NCBI GenBank assembly: GCA_002212985.1
Contig: NBMY01000062.1
Span: 1-52,804, forward strand
DNA length: 52,804 nt
Source: Sphingobacteriales bacterium TSM_CSS
GTDB taxonomy: Bacteria > Bacteroidota > Bacteroidia > Chitinophagales > UBA2359
Direction of reading: 5' to 3'
The position numbers and the translations under genes are program-made. How positions within the stretch are numbered: position 1 is the stretch's first letter; every line of letters begins with the position of its first letter. Below the pieces are notes generated by a model. That model worked only from the letters and a program-made list of their open reading frames with translations. It did no database searches and was not told where the DNA came from. Of the stretch, positions 34,057 through 45,000 are shown piece by piece.

Positions 34057-35064
34057 TCAGTCAATAGCCCGGCTGATTGATTCTACTAATTTAACAACCC
34101 CCGCATTTGAACTGCCATAACTAACAATACTAACATTTAATGGCGAGTTTGCAAATACATTTACAGCCTTTTTAATTGCATCAAAAATCCATGCAGGCTC
34201 ATTACCAAATGCGCCACCTCCCACTAAAGTAAGAAATACGCTGCTATTTCCTGTTTTTTCGAAATTTAAAAGCCCGGCAGCTAATGTGGCCTCATAGCTT
34301 GCTTCTAAAATTAAACGGGCAAATGCCTCCCAATAACCCGCCTTAATATGCGAATAAGCAACCGGCAACGCAGAACAATAGGCCTGAGATACAAGCTGTC
34401 TGTTTTCACTTATCGTAACTTCGGTATCCCATTGAATGCCAATTTTCAATTTACCCTTTAACACTTCGTATTCCTGCGCCGCCTTGTTTTTAATTTGCGT
34501 AGTGATATGCTCAAGGCTTTCTGTATTATTTACAAGTGCATAGCCATTAGCCATTATCCACAGGTTTGAACTGTTATTTCCTAATTCCGTTCCAATATCT
34601 GCCAGACAATCTATCTGTTTGGCAGCAGATTGCCCGATTTGCCCATTAACAGGGACAAAATAATTTCGGTATATAGTGCCGGCACCACACGCTATGGCAC
34701 AAGCAGGGCCTTGTGTATAATCATTTTCATAAATACCCACCCCTTTTTCGGGTATAACATGTGGGCTTACCATTTCCAAGAGGTTGAACTGAGAAGCGGC
34801 CTGAAAAAAAGCCCCTGCATTGGCAGGCTCTTTATGAAAGGTTTGTGTATTACCTACAACTTCAGAAACCCGAATTTTTGAATTGTACTTTTTAAGTGGT
34901 AATACCCGATTTTTCAATTCCTGTAACGAAAGCAACTCAAGTTTGCCATATACAAATTCGGCTCCGTTAACCTTAGAAATCAATCTGTTATCTTTAATTT
35001 CCAAATTACTTCTAACTTGAGCGGGGTTTTCTTCTCTAAATCCGGTTAATTTTTCGAACCACAT
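34057..35064 (-). CDS. Conserved protein of unknown function (335 aa), AT-rich, macrodomain-like motifs possible
   Basis: I do not recognise an established function. The product has no signal peptide or membrane helix. Conserved-looking blocks are FFQAASQFNLLEMVSPHVIP, YENDYTQGPACAIACGAGTI and YRNYF in the middle, LKIGIQWDTEV, QAYCSALPVAYSHI, and SSVFLTLVGGGAFGNEPAWI near the end; the last resembles a macrodomain or ADP-ribose-binding glycine loop, but that is a guess. The coding DNA is clearly AT-richer than its neighbours: by hand count, 34081-34140 has 19/60 and 34561-34620 22/60 G+C, against 34/60 in pabB (33301-33360) and 31/60 in the C25 gene (35401-35460). That suggests acquisition. 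It stands alone, with 161 bases to the next gene. Confidence 0.7.
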   Translation of the reverse strand: MWFEKLTGFREENPAQVRSNLEIKDNRLISKVNGAEFVYGKLELLSLQELKNRVLPLKKYNSKIRVSEVVGNTQTFHKEPANAGAFFQAASQFNLLEMVSPHVIPEKGVGIYENDYTQGPACAIACGAGTIYRNYFVPVNGQIGQSAAKQIDCLADIGTELGNNSSNLWIMANGYALVNNTESLEHITTQIKNKAAQEYEVLKGKLKIGIQWDTEVTISENRQLVSQAYCSALPVAYSHIKAGYWEAFARLILEASYEATLAAGLLNFEKTGNSSVFLTLVGGGAFGNEPAWIFDAIKKAVNVFANSPLNVSIVSYGSSNAGVVKLVESISRAID

Positions 35065-35225
35065 TTTTTAGTTTGATTTGTACTTTCCAAGAACATAGAG
35101 TTTGTATGCTTCAATAATTGATTCTACACTTTTTTGCCTGTATTAAACAATATCACAGCAATGGGGGCATGGTAGTTTTAACCATACCTCAATACCGGTA
35201 TAATTTTCTTTCGTTAAAACACAAC

Positions 35226-38200
35226 TTACCGCATAAGATACATTTTACCAATGCCGTTTTTAAACAGATCATCGGGGTCGCCTAATTTGAAATGGTCCAT
35301 ATTTTCATCGTTCAGGCGGGTTACTACGCGGTAGAGGTATAATCCGTTTGCGAGGGTATTGCCAAACTGGTCGGTACCGTCCCAGGCAAATTCGGTAAGG
35401 TTGTTTCCAATGCGAATGGGTCCCAGTTCATCTTTGGTAATTTCGCGCACCACCCTGCCGGAGATGGTCATGATTTGAATTTTCATGAAATCGGGCACCT
35501 GCGAGCCGGTAATGGTAAACACAAACCGCGTGGAGGAGGTAAACGGGTTGGGGTAGTTAAACACGTTAGAAACCATGGGTTTGGTTTCAACTTTAAAGGT
35601 GGTTTTATAAGCTTTATCGGCAGCAAAGTTGTTGCTGCTGCGGTCGCGTGCGCGCACAATGAGTTCGTACAGGCCGCTTTGCTCAAATTCGGGTTTCAGT
35701 TCTATGGTGGCGGCGTTGTTGCCATTGGCGGCTTGTGCGGCAGTTGCCGGTATAAACTGCACCATGGGGTTTGCAAAATATACCGGCACTTCGAAGGCCG
35801 GTTCGCCGGTGGTTATATCGGGGTATTTGATGTAGAGTTTAAAATCGGAAGTATCGTTCAAGGCTAAGTATCGGTTTTCGTCTTTGGTTTTTATGGTAAT
35901 AAACGGTTTTGCCGATACCAGTTCACCGTCGAGAATATGCCTGCCATCAAAGGTAACATCTAAAACGGGGTTCACCTTATCGCTGTTCACAAAGAACGAT
36001 AAAATAAGAACGTTGTTAAACCTGAATTTTTCGGGTTGGTCATCGTTGGGGTTCAGTTCCACAATCAGAATGTTGTTTCCGCCCAGCCCTTCGGTGCTGT
36101 AATCAAAGGTAATAATACCGGTTTGGTGGGCGGCAATGGGCGCTTGCCTTGAGTTGATAATGTGCGCCTGATTGTTGTTGTCCACTATGGTATAGGCTAC
36201 CAAAACACTATCCATGTTGGTTCCGCTGGCATTGGTAACAGCCATTTCAAAATGCACGTGTTCACCTTCATCAAGCGTATCGCTGAGAAATACAAAATGC
36301 TCTTTCTGGTCTAAGGCAAGTTCGCCTGCAAGTTGGTAATACACACGCCAGTAATCGAGTTGCGGCATGGTAAAGGCCACCGAGTCTGCCGCGGTGCATT
36401 CCAGTTTCAGGAAGGGGTATTGAGTGGCATCAATACTGCTCAGGTCGAAGTTGTAGTTATTGCCCGAATTGAGGAGCAATACCGGCTGAGCCCCATTTGC
36501 AGGCAAGCCGTAAATGTTTATGCTGATGGAGTCGGCCGATGTTTCGGGATTGTCTAACGGGTGTTGTTTCCAATCGAGACTACCCCATTGCGTAGAAGGC
36601 CCGATGGTGGTGGAAGTAAGGGTGCCTGCCGGGTGCTTGCCTGCTACTGCAATTTCAGTTTCAAACACATCGGCGGGGTTATCGGGGGTAACAAAAACAC
36701 CCGGAAAAGCAGTACCGGCCCCTTTTTTCCCGAAAGCAATAAAAGGTTGGTCGCCGCTAAGGTCGGCCACCTGTGGCGTTCCCATTTGGGTGAAGAAGTT
36801 GTACAAGGCATCCTGGTAAGGGTAAATTACATCTGCCGGGTTGGTACTGCCCATGCGGTGGTTTCTAACGCTGTAAGCCAACACATAGTATCCGTCGGGA
36901 ATAACGTTTTGGAGGAAATACAGCATGGTATCCAGCTGGTCGGTAGAATTGGTATAAAATTCGAACCCATAGCGCACACCCGGCGAGCACTGAATATTGC
37001 CGTAACTGCCCACACCGTTGCAGTTGCTTTGGTCGTTCTGTCGGGTAGTGGTCATGGGTTCCAGCAGTAGTTCGGGCTTAAAAACAATAAAAGACAATCC
37101 GCCGTCGCAGGAGCCTTTGAGGCAAGATTGCAACACTAATGTGGTAGTATAATTAAGGGTCATTTCAATATCAAAATAACTGTCGCGGGCATTTTTGGCG
37201 CTGATGATGTTGTTGATGCCGGTAAATTCAAACTGTCGGGATACCGGGTCAATTTGAGTTTGGTAAAATTTATCTTTTAAAAACTGGTAGTAGTGTGATT
37301 GGTTCCAGCCCGACTGGCAGCTATCGGCGCGGTAAATAAAGGAGTTCATTTGCCAGTTGTAGGCATCGCCATTGGGCGATAGCTGGCTTGCCCGCCAATA
37401 GTACACACGGTTATCCTGCAAAGGTATGCCCGGCTGCCATTTAATAACCCCCGACTCGCTGTTGAGTACTATTTGCGATAAGGGGTTGTTGAACAAGGTG
37501 GTGGTATCTATTTCCATTTTATAAGGCAGCGGCGCCAGCAGCGGCTGCCCGGTAGAGGCATACAGTGTAGGGCTTGGGTTGCACACTATGGTAAAATTGC
37601 AGGGAGAAATTGGAACAAGCAAATCGGAAAAAATAAAGGCACTTTTGTTTACACTGTTGTTGTTTTCGCAGTCTTCGTCAATTTCGTTGCCGTAGTCCAC
37701 GTTTACGGTAAAAATATTTTCGCCGGTAACTTCGGTGGTATCGTTAGAGGTTTGCACGTAAAGGGTAAGCGTATCAATAAACACCGGGGCTGCAAAACGT
37801 TTCAGGGCGGCCATTTCGGTCGTGCCATCGGGGTAAGTGCGGTTCACCTCAATAGACAGCGAGTCTTTTACCGCTTTACCTAAATTGGTTACCACCACGT
37901 TTACAGCAAACGAGTCGAGGTTGGCGGTGATTTCGGCGGGTTCAAAATAAACGTCTGCCTCTTCTACAATATATTCGGGTTTATTCCATGATTGAATTAC
38001 CACAGCCGGGTCGCCGGCCAGGGTATATTCCTGCACGGTCATTTTTACTGCATCGCTGGTGGGGTAAGCGGCCGATATGGTTTGTACGGCCTTTTTTATA
38101 TTATAACCAATTGGCTGCCCGTAGTATTGAAGGCAGAAGTTGCGGTAAAGCCGGTCCACTACAATATCCATATAGCTTGGAAACCCAAACGAAACGGTAG

Positions 38201-40361
38201 CCAAAAACCCGATGGCGCCTAATTGGTCGGTAAGTACATAATCTTCGGCCATGGTTACGCCGGTGGTGGGGTTTACCGGGTCGTGAATATTGCCCACAAA
38301 ACAGGAACTTGAAATCATGAACGGGTATTTACCCACATTGTTGTAATCAGTTGGCGGGCCAAGGTCAACGTTCCAGTATTGCCCCGATGAGTGCCCCAGA
38401 AAGGTAATCATGGACAAGCCATTGTTTATTTCCTCATCAATATCGGGAAACTCTACAATGACCGATAAATCGGCGGCTTTGGCATAGGTATAGGCTACGT
38501 TTCCACCCATGAGGGTATCTTCGTAAATGGCTTTATACTTGTTAAGATAGCTCAAAAAAGAGTTTGCCTCGCTAAGGTTGGTGCCACCGGCAATATTAAT
38601 GGCTGTTTTTCGCCAAAGGCGGTCTTCCTTGGTGCATGGCGAGGGAGTTTCGTATTGTATCAATTTATTGAGGTAGGCAGCTACTTCGGCTGGTGTTTTG
38701 GCAGGTACGCGCCCCGTAGCCAACTGGTTTTCATAACCTACCGTATCTCTTACCGACAACATAAGATCGGAAGGCTGATGACCATAGCTGGGCACCAAGC
38801 ACAGGTTAAACCATGCAGGGTTTAGCCCAAAGCGGTGATACCCGATGGATTTACCCAACAGCAGCAGGTATTGGGGAGCAACACTCCAGGTATCTTCTGC
38901 AAAATTTACAAAGTTGCGTATGGCCAGCGGATTTTTTTGTATGCCATAGGCAAATTGGTCGTAGAGTTGGTTTATATCTACCACAATTGCTTCATAGTTG
39001 CCGCCTTCGGGGCTGCTGCGGTAGAGGCGGTAGCGTTCTACCTCATTAATATCGCCCTGCATTAAAGCCGGGTGCGAAATGATGAGGTAATTGCCCTGCA
39101 TACCGGTTTGGCTGTAGTTGGCAAAGGCAACCTGTTCTACAGCGGAAACGGTAAAAATGCCGCAGTTTGCCGGGTTACAACCCGGTAGTACGCAATTAAT
39201 ATCGCAAACGGTAGTGGTGTTGCTAAAAAACAGTTTGCGGGTAGCCGGACCGCCGGCAATGGCAGGCAGGTAAAACTTGTAGGTTCCGCCTTCAATCACC
39301 GGGGTAAACCGCAGGCGGTTGGTGAGGTCGTAGAGTACCGGAGCCGTGCCACCGTTAAAATTGGTAATTTCAAGGTATTTGTTGGCGTTGTTGGCAATGG
39401 TAAATAAAAACTTCCGGGTATTGTTAAAATCAAAGGTGTGCGGATAGGTGATGTTGGCATAGACCACCGAGTTTTTATCGGCATTTGATAAATCGGCTAC
39501 ACCGGTATATTCCACATCGGTAAGGGGGTCGGCCAGTTGAGACAGAGGCAGGTTTACATGGTAGGTATAATTTTCGTAGCCTTCATATACGGTGTCCACA
39601 TACAAATTGCCGCTCACCTCTATAAGCAGGTGGTGGTCGGGTATGTTGGTAAGGTCGTCAGATTGCCCTATCACCTTAGTTTCAAGATGTGCAGTAAGGG
39701 CTGCATTACCGGTGTACACATGGTCGGTATTGAGTTTATAGAGTTTGGTTTCGCCTTCAATAAATTGCAAGCCGGTAAATCCTTCCCCGTTTCCGAAATC
39801 GGCATGGTAGTTGTTTACCCCACCCAGATTCCTGAAGGGTTCGCCGCCGGTAAAAATATTTTTAAACCATTTAAGGCTGGTATGCCAGAAATATTCTTCC
39901 TTAGGCGGCAGGGGTCCGCTTAGGTCGTTGGCATTGTTTTGGTAGCGAAGGTTAGCTACACCTGTGCCCGATGCGGTTAAAAAATAAATGGCTGTATCGC
40001 AAAACAAACTTTGATAAGGGTTTAGTTGCCATTTTTGTTTGTCAAAAAGCCGGGTATCATAAGAGCCGTCGTTGGGTACGCCGTAAAACTCTACATAATC
40101 ATTAGGTCCCATTTCACCACTGTTGCTTACATACAAGGGCACTTCCTGCCCCATGCAGAACATTTTCAGTTGCGAACCATTCATCGGCAGGCCGTTGGCT
40201 TCCAGAACGCTGTACGGTATGCGGTACAGCGATTGGTTGACCACTTTAATTTTATAATGCGGTTGGGTATAGTCAATCCACTCGTTGCCGTAGTTGGTTT
40301 GTGCCGATGTTGAAACAACGGTTGCAAAAACGGTAAACAATAAGAGGAACGCTTTTTTCAT
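35226..40361 (-). CDS. C25 (gingipain/PorU-type) cysteine peptidase, probable T9SS sortase PorU2-like
   Basis: A 1711-residue secreted protein. I start at the ATG at 40361 (MKKAFLLLFTVFATVVSTSA), a clean signal peptide; a 40406 ATG adds 15 residues. The peptidase region has FLGHSSG with catalytic His near residue 655 and SSSCFVG with Cys near 683, the C25 dyad. Long beta-rich domains follow, and residues about 1585-1711 form a FlgD-like/sorting-type end (NYPNPFTSSTRFVF, SGRVVREI, NGLYLYRV). It is longer than classic PorU (around 1100-1250 residues), fitting the PorU2-like group. The PorV/PorQ-like gene lies 209 bases upstream on the same strand, supporting a T9SS attachment role. Confidence 0.85.
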   Translation of the reverse strand: MKKAFLLLFTVFATVVSTSAQTNYGNEWIDYTQPHYKIKVVNQSLYRIPYSVLEANGLPMNGSQLKMFCMGQEVPLYVSNSGEMGPNDYVEFYGVPNDGSYDTRLFDKQKWQLNPYQSLFCDTAIYFLTASGTGVANLRYQNNANDLSGPLPPKEEYFWHTSLKWFKNIFTGGEPFRNLGGVNNYHADFGNGEGFTGLQFIEGETKLYKLNTDHVYTGNAALTAHLETKVIGQSDDLTNIPDHHLLIEVSGNLYVDTVYEGYENYTYHVNLPLSQLADPLTDVEYTGVADLSNADKNSVVYANITYPHTFDFNNTRKFLFTIANNANKYLEITNFNGGTAPVLYDLTNRLRFTPVIEGGTYKFYLPAIAGGPATRKLFFSNTTTVCDINCVLPGCNPANCGIFTVSAVEQVAFANYSQTGMQGNYLIISHPALMQGDINEVERYRLYRSSPEGGNYEAIVVDINQLYDQFAYGIQKNPLAIRNFVNFAEDTWSVAPQYLLLLGKSIGYHRFGLNPAWFNLCLVPSYGHQPSDLMLSVRDTVGYENQLATGRVPAKTPAEVAAYLNKLIQYETPSPCTKEDRLWRKTAINIAGGTNLSEANSFLSYLNKYKAIYEDTLMGGNVAYTYAKAADLSVIVEFPDIDEEINNGLSMITFLGHSSGQYWNVDLGPPTDYNNVGKYPFMISSSCFVGNIHDPVNPTTGVTMAEDYVLTDQLGAIGFLATVSFGFPSYMDIVVDRLYRNFCLQYYGQPIGYNIKKAVQTISAAYPTSDAVKMTVQEYTLAGDPAVVIQSWNKPEYIVEEADVYFEPAEITANLDSFAVNVVVTNLGKAVKDSLSIEVNRTYPDGTTEMAALKRFAAPVFIDTLTLYVQTSNDTTEVTGENIFTVNVDYGNEIDEDCENNNSVNKSAFIFSDLLVPISPCNFTIVCNPSPTLYASTGQPLLAPLPYKMEIDTTTLFNNPLSQIVLNSESGVIKWQPGIPLQDNRVYYWRASQLSPNGDAYNWQMNSFIYRADSCQSGWNQSHYYQFLKDKFYQTQIDPVSRQFEFTGINNIISAKNARDSYFDIEMTLNYTTTLVLQSCLKGSCDGGLSFIVFKPELLLEPMTTTRQNDQSNCNGVGSYGNIQCSPGVRYGFEFYTNSTDQLDTMLYFLQNVIPDGYYVLAYSVRNHRMGSTNPADVIYPYQDALYNFFTQMGTPQVADLSGDQPFIAFGKKGAGTAFPGVFVTPDNPADVFETEIAVAGKHPAGTLTSTTIGPSTQWGSLDWKQHPLDNPETSADSISINIYGLPANGAQPVLLLNSGNNYNFDLSSIDATQYPFLKLECTAADSVAFTMPQLDYWRVYYQLAGELALDQKEHFVFLSDTLDEGEHVHFEMAVTNASGTNMDSVLVAYTIVDNNNQAHIINSRQAPIAAHQTGIITFDYSTEGLGGNNILIVELNPNDDQPEKFRFNNVLILSFFVNSDKVNPVLDVTFDGRHILDGELVSAKPFITIKTKDENRYLALNDTSDFKLYIKYPDITTGEPAFEVPVYFANPMVQFIPATAAQAANGNNAATIELKPEFEQSGLYELIVRARDRSSNNFAADKAYKTTFKVETKPMVSNVFNYPNPFTSSTRFVFTITGSQVPDFMKIQIMTISGRVVREITKDELGPIRIGNNLTEFAWDGTDQFGNTLANGLYLYRVVTRLNDENMDHFKLGDPDDLFKNGIGKMYLMR

Positions 40362-40570
40362 GGATAATAACAGGTTGGTTAAAAACGTAAAGATTAAGAG
40401 CAACAACCCGAAGGCATGGCTCTGTCAATTAAATTGGTGTATAAAGCTAACAAAAACTAATTGTTTTAAGGCAATAAATGCTAAAACAACAACAAACACA
40501 ACCGCCGCCACCCGAAAAAAAGCGGCTGAATGCATGGGTTGCTCCTATAACAAACGGCAATGGTCTGTGT

Positions 40571-41683
40571 TTAGTTGGCGGCATTTTTAGGTCGTTTGGT
40601 AAAATCGAGCAGGAGCGATACCACATGAGAGTAAACGCCGTCAGAAATGCGGTTAAGGCCGGTAAAAGCATAATCAATACGCACTTCTTTTATTTTAAGA
40701 CCTATGCCCACACTGGGTTGTATGCTGGTAAAGGTTTGCCCGTCGGTATCGTTTTTAAATTGTTGTATATTGTTAATGCCGCCACGCAGAAAAATAAGGT
40801 TGTTGTATTCCAATTCCAGTCCGGCGTGTGGGTCAATACTTATGGGGTCGCTTTTGATGAGGGTATTTCGTTTACCGTCAAAGGTAATATCAAAGTTCAG
40901 CTCGGTAAGCAGGGATAGTTTGCTTTGCCCGAAGGGTTGCCGGTAAGCGCCACCCAAAATAAGCCGCTGTCCGGTAAGTTCTACCGAATTTACCGGTATT
41001 ACGTTGTCGGTCAGTTCCAGTTTTTGCTTTTCTTCTTCGGTAAAGCTAAAACCCCAGGTATTTACCGTAGTAGTGGCATCTTTCAGCATGGCGCCTAAAA
41101 TAAGCCGCTTGTTGGGTGCGTAGCGCAACCCCACATCTAAGCCAAAACCCCATGCGGTGGCAAAACTGCCCACGCGGCGGTGAATTATTTTTACACTGCC
41201 GCCAATGCTTACCTTTTTAATGTTTTGGGCATAAGACAACAATGCGGCATAATCGGCCGCCGAAAAGGTGGTAATGTTGTCGTAGTTAATATTGCCGTCG
41301 GGTTCTACCAGATTAAGTGTGTTAGGTATATCGTCCACGCCAAACCGTATGGCGGTAATGCCCAGAAAACGTTTTTTATCGCTAATGGGAAAAGCGGCGC
41401 CTGCATAATCGTACTTGGCAATACCGGCAAACCACTCGGCATGCATGGCAGCTACCTGTGTGCCCGATATTTGCGTAAGCCCGGCCGGATTCCAAAAACC
41501 AGCTGTTGCATCTTGTACCGAAACGGCTTGCGCTGTACCCATGGCCAACCCGCGGGCGCCAACGCCCAACGATAAAAATTCGTTGCTGTAGGTGCGTATT
41601 TCCTGCCCGTAGGCATTGCTGCCCAACAGCAAAATTAACCCTAAAATGGCGGTAAGCGCCTTGTGCAGTGTTTTGTTCAACAT
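40571..41683 (-). CDS. PorV/PorQ family outer-membrane protein
   Basis: A 370-residue outer-membrane protein with a signal peptide (TLHKALTAILGLILLLGSNA, then YGQ). The family start is EFLSLGVGARGLAMGTAQAVSVQDATAGFWNPAGL, characteristic of PorV/PorQ (FadL-like) barrels, followed by regular amphipathic strands to FLLDFTKRP-like C-terminus (SLLLDFTKRPKN). PorV shuttles folded T9SS cargo from the translocon to the attachment complex; PorQ helps in the same machinery. Which of the two this one is cannot be decided from the window. Located between a metalloprotease and a C25 peptidase, all on the minus strand, a co-working set is likely. Confidence 0.87.
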   Translation of the reverse strand: MLNKTLHKALTAILGLILLLGSNAYGQEIRTYSNEFLSLGVGARGLAMGTAQAVSVQDATAGFWNPAGLTQISGTQVAAMHAEWFAGIAKYDYAGAAFPISDKKRFLGITAIRFGVDDIPNTLNLVEPDGNINYDNITTFSAADYAALLSYAQNIKKVSIGGSVKIIHRRVGSFATAWGFGLDVGLRYAPNKRLILGAMLKDATTTVNTWGFSFTEEEKQKLELTDNVIPVNSVELTGQRLILGGAYRQPFGQSKLSLLTELNFDITFDGKRNTLIKSDPISIDPHAGLELEYNNLIFLRGGINNIQQFKNDTDGQTFTSIQPSVGIGLKIKEVRIDYAFTGLNRISDGVYSHVVSLLLDFTKRPKNAAN

Positions 41684-42005
41684 GTTGTTTACCTATTTGC
41701 CGGCTATGCCGTATTTGCTTTTTTGTTTTGGGAAGATGCACTAACGGCTTTATTGGTTGCGCCGACAGGGTAAAAAATTGGTTCACCCTGTAACATTGCA
41801 GCCCTTTTTTACACCGGATGTGCAAAATAACGCATTTTTTACCGCACTTCACAATACCGGCAGTAAATTTGGGGCAAATGCAATGGTAATCGGGCATGGA
41901 AAAATGTGCTCCGCAGTAGCATATGGTACAAGCAATACCCCAAAAGTGAGTTAAGTCGGCAGGGCAAAAAATCAGTTAATTTAAAGATTTAAACGCCGAA
42001 CTCTT
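41684..42005. other. 322-bp intergenic region between PorV/PorQ-like and metalloprotease genes
   Basis: No gene seen. It contains an inverted repeat, ACAGGGT (41765-41771) with ACCCTGT (41785-41791), 13 bases apart, which may be an operator or weak hairpin for the minus-strand unit. No strong terminator was found after the metalloprotease. Confidence 0.5.
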
Positions 42006-45000
42006 TTAATACCGTATCACAGCAATGCCAATAGCGCCTGTTCTTTGAGTGTACAAACTAAAATCAGAGGAATCAATACCGCCGTCAAGGTTGCAATCTG
42101 CATCGTTATATACGTTACCCAAACCGTTTTGGGTGAAAATTGCGTTAAAATCGGCATAATTTACAATGCCATTGGCAGTTATATCGGCGGCATTCATTGC
42201 ATTCATTCCTGCGCCAACGGCAGCCACTTGTGTAGCGCCACCCTGTACATTGCCCGCTGCCGAAAAATCGTAGGGGTTGTTGGTATTTGGTATAACAATG
42301 CCGGCGCTGCTTTGCAGGGCAATATGGTTTCGGTGCCTTATGCGCAGCAAATAGCTGTTGCCGGCGCTTACCCCCGATGTAAAAGTCACACCTACGCTAC
42401 CATCGGGACTAAGCAAAATGCCATCATTTCTTAATAAAGCCGCTTGTCGGGCAACCACATTTTGCAAACCGTCAAGCGCTTCCAGCAATACCCAATCGGT
42501 AACGTTGGCCGGTATGGACGGGGCGGTTTCGGAGCCGGAATAATTCCACGGCGGGCGGTTATAGGGCTGGTTAGCGGGTAGCAAGTTGTTTTGCCGCAAA
42601 TAGGTGTTCATATTGTTGTTTGCATTGTTAAAAGCACCTTCCAGCCAAACCTTAGCCTCTATTTTTACCCCGGTTGGCGGTGCGCTGCTGTTTAGGTTTA
42701 TGTTGTCAAGAAAAAGGGTGTTGCCAAAACCGTTAATGGCAACAAAACGAAGCAAAACCGTGTTGCCGGCATAAGGCGTAAGGTCAATGGTTTCGGTGCG
42801 CCACTGACTGCAATCAGATGGAGTAAAGGCAGCGGTTATATCTGGCGCAGTGGCCAGGATAGAGCCGCTTTTATTGTAAATGGTGGTGTAATTTTGCCCG
42901 CAATCGGTAGAAATCTGCACTTGAAGGGCATCAAAAAAGGTAGCATCATAACGGGCATACGCTACATCAAAGTTAAGCAAAGCCGAAGCAACTGCGGTTA
43001 AATCATATAAGGGCGAATTAAGAAAATCCTGCTGACCGGGTGCATTGTAAACAAAATTGTTCATTGCCGCCGATGCGCCGTTACAAGTGCTAGTCTGCGA
43101 TGTCCAGGTTGTTGCGGCATCTGGGTTTGTAATAACCCAGCCCGATGGCGGAACAGCAGCGCTGAAGTTTTGTGCATTGGGAATGCCGGTTACCGGAATA
43201 ACCGTTACCACAACAGCAGCCGATACCGGCGAAGCACAATTATCGGTAAAATAAGCCTGCACGGTATAGTTGCCCGATTGCGAAGCCATTATGCTTTGCG
43301 TGGTTTGTCCGGCCAACAGTACGCCGTCTTTATACCACCGGTAAACATGGTTGGGGTATTGTACGCCAATAGCAGTAGCGGTTAACATGGCAGTGTTACC
43401 CTGACACAGGGTAACAGTTGGCGGACTGATTACCGGCGCTGCAGGCGGCGTTTGGGTAAGCATTACCGCCCCCGATTGAGCCGACGGGCAAGAACCATCG
43501 GTTAATAAAACGGTATATGTACCGCCTGCTTCTGCAAGGTAGCTTTGCGAGGTTGCACCGCCAATGATGATGCCGTTTCGGTACCATTGGTAGCCATAGC
43601 CTGAAAAACCGCCCGGTATAACAGATGCGGTAAGCGTTACAGTATTGCTGCATACTTCGGTTACCGGCGGCGGTGATATTGCCGGCGCTGCCGGCGGAAC
43701 ACAACTCACGGGCTGTACTTCAACCGTTACAAAATTGGTGCTTAAACTGCCGCAATATACCAGCAGTGCAAGGTTACTTTGCAAGTTTTGCAGGGTAGTG
43801 CCAATGAGCACATTGGTATTGGGCAAGGAAGAAGTTTGGTACGATAGTCCGTAAACCCAATAAGTTGCCGGTGGAAATTGTATGGCATTCGATAAATCGG
43901 AACTGCCGTTTACGCCTGCAATAATATTGGTGTTGTTGTTTACCATAATATAGGTATAAGCATAACCGGCCGGCGGCGGGGGTGTGCCGTTATACAAGCC
44001 ACCACCTGCAGGCGGGGTAAAACCAATGGTATAGGAAGCCGGCAGCACCGGATTGGAACCGCTGAAACCCGAAACTACAAAAGTATAGACAATATTGGTT
44101 GAAAGCGACAAGGTAAGCGATGAGGAATTAATGGTGGTAGCCGAATTAAAGCTGGAACCCAGCCAGTTGGCACAGGGGTTGTTGGCATTAAAATTTCCGG
44201 TATAACAATGCAGCACAATGCCCGATGCGCCCGAAGTGCGGGTAAAAGTATAATTGCCGGCAGTATTTACCATAAAACTATACGCATCGTATCTGTTGGG
44301 GTTTCCGCCAAAAGATACGCAGGAGCCGCTGCCGTTGTTGGCAGCCAGAAAAGATTCGGGGTCACCGGTAGTAATAGAGCCGCTAAAGTTGGCAATAGCG
44401 CTTCCGTAAGCGGGTTGCAGGTTAAGGTCCAATGCCGGCGCACCGGCTGTGGCGCTAACAGGGTTGGCGGGTGTTATGGCTGCGCCGTTGGCCGCACAGG
44501 CCGAGTTGAGGGTAATGACGGCGTTGTTGATGTCGAAAAAAATATTTCCCGATGCGGCCACTTTAACCCTGCCCGCCGCGGTGGGGTAGCTGGGTATGGT
44601 AAAGGTATGTGTGCCGTTGTTGGGAGTGTTGGCAACCAATGTGTATGGAAAAGTAAGACCGCCATCGGTAGAAAAAAGAATGTTTACATTGGCGCAGCTA
44701 ACCGGCGCTGCGGTGGTATTGGCCACATTCCAGGTAACGGTGGCGGTATTGCTGCCGTTGGCGGTCCAGGTAGTGGCGCTATTTTGAGAGGTAATGCTGA
44801 ACGGTCCGCTTGCAGCGCTAACGGTTACCGAGGTGGCATCGCAGTCAAAAGCGCCGCCGGCAGCGTTGTTATCGCGCACGGTAAGCCTGAAATTCATGGT
44901 TCGGGCAACGGCCGGCAGTATTTCGCCAATGGTTTGGGTGTTGTTCAAAATATCGGAAAGTTGGGGAAACAGGCGGGTGGGCGTTGTAACAGGTAAAAAC

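Noticed and set aside
30481-35064. Idea of an ADP-ribosylation defence or toxin system linking the macrodomain gene with the unknown gene at 34057
   Set aside because: No ADP-ribosyltransferase is present, the two genes are on opposite strands and separated by unrelated folate and lipid genes.
44208-44996. Plus-strand 262-residue Gly/Ala/Arg-rich ORF inside the metalloprotease
   Set aside because: Antisense to coding sequence; composition follows the Thr/Asn/Ala-rich reverse strand, and no motif is present.
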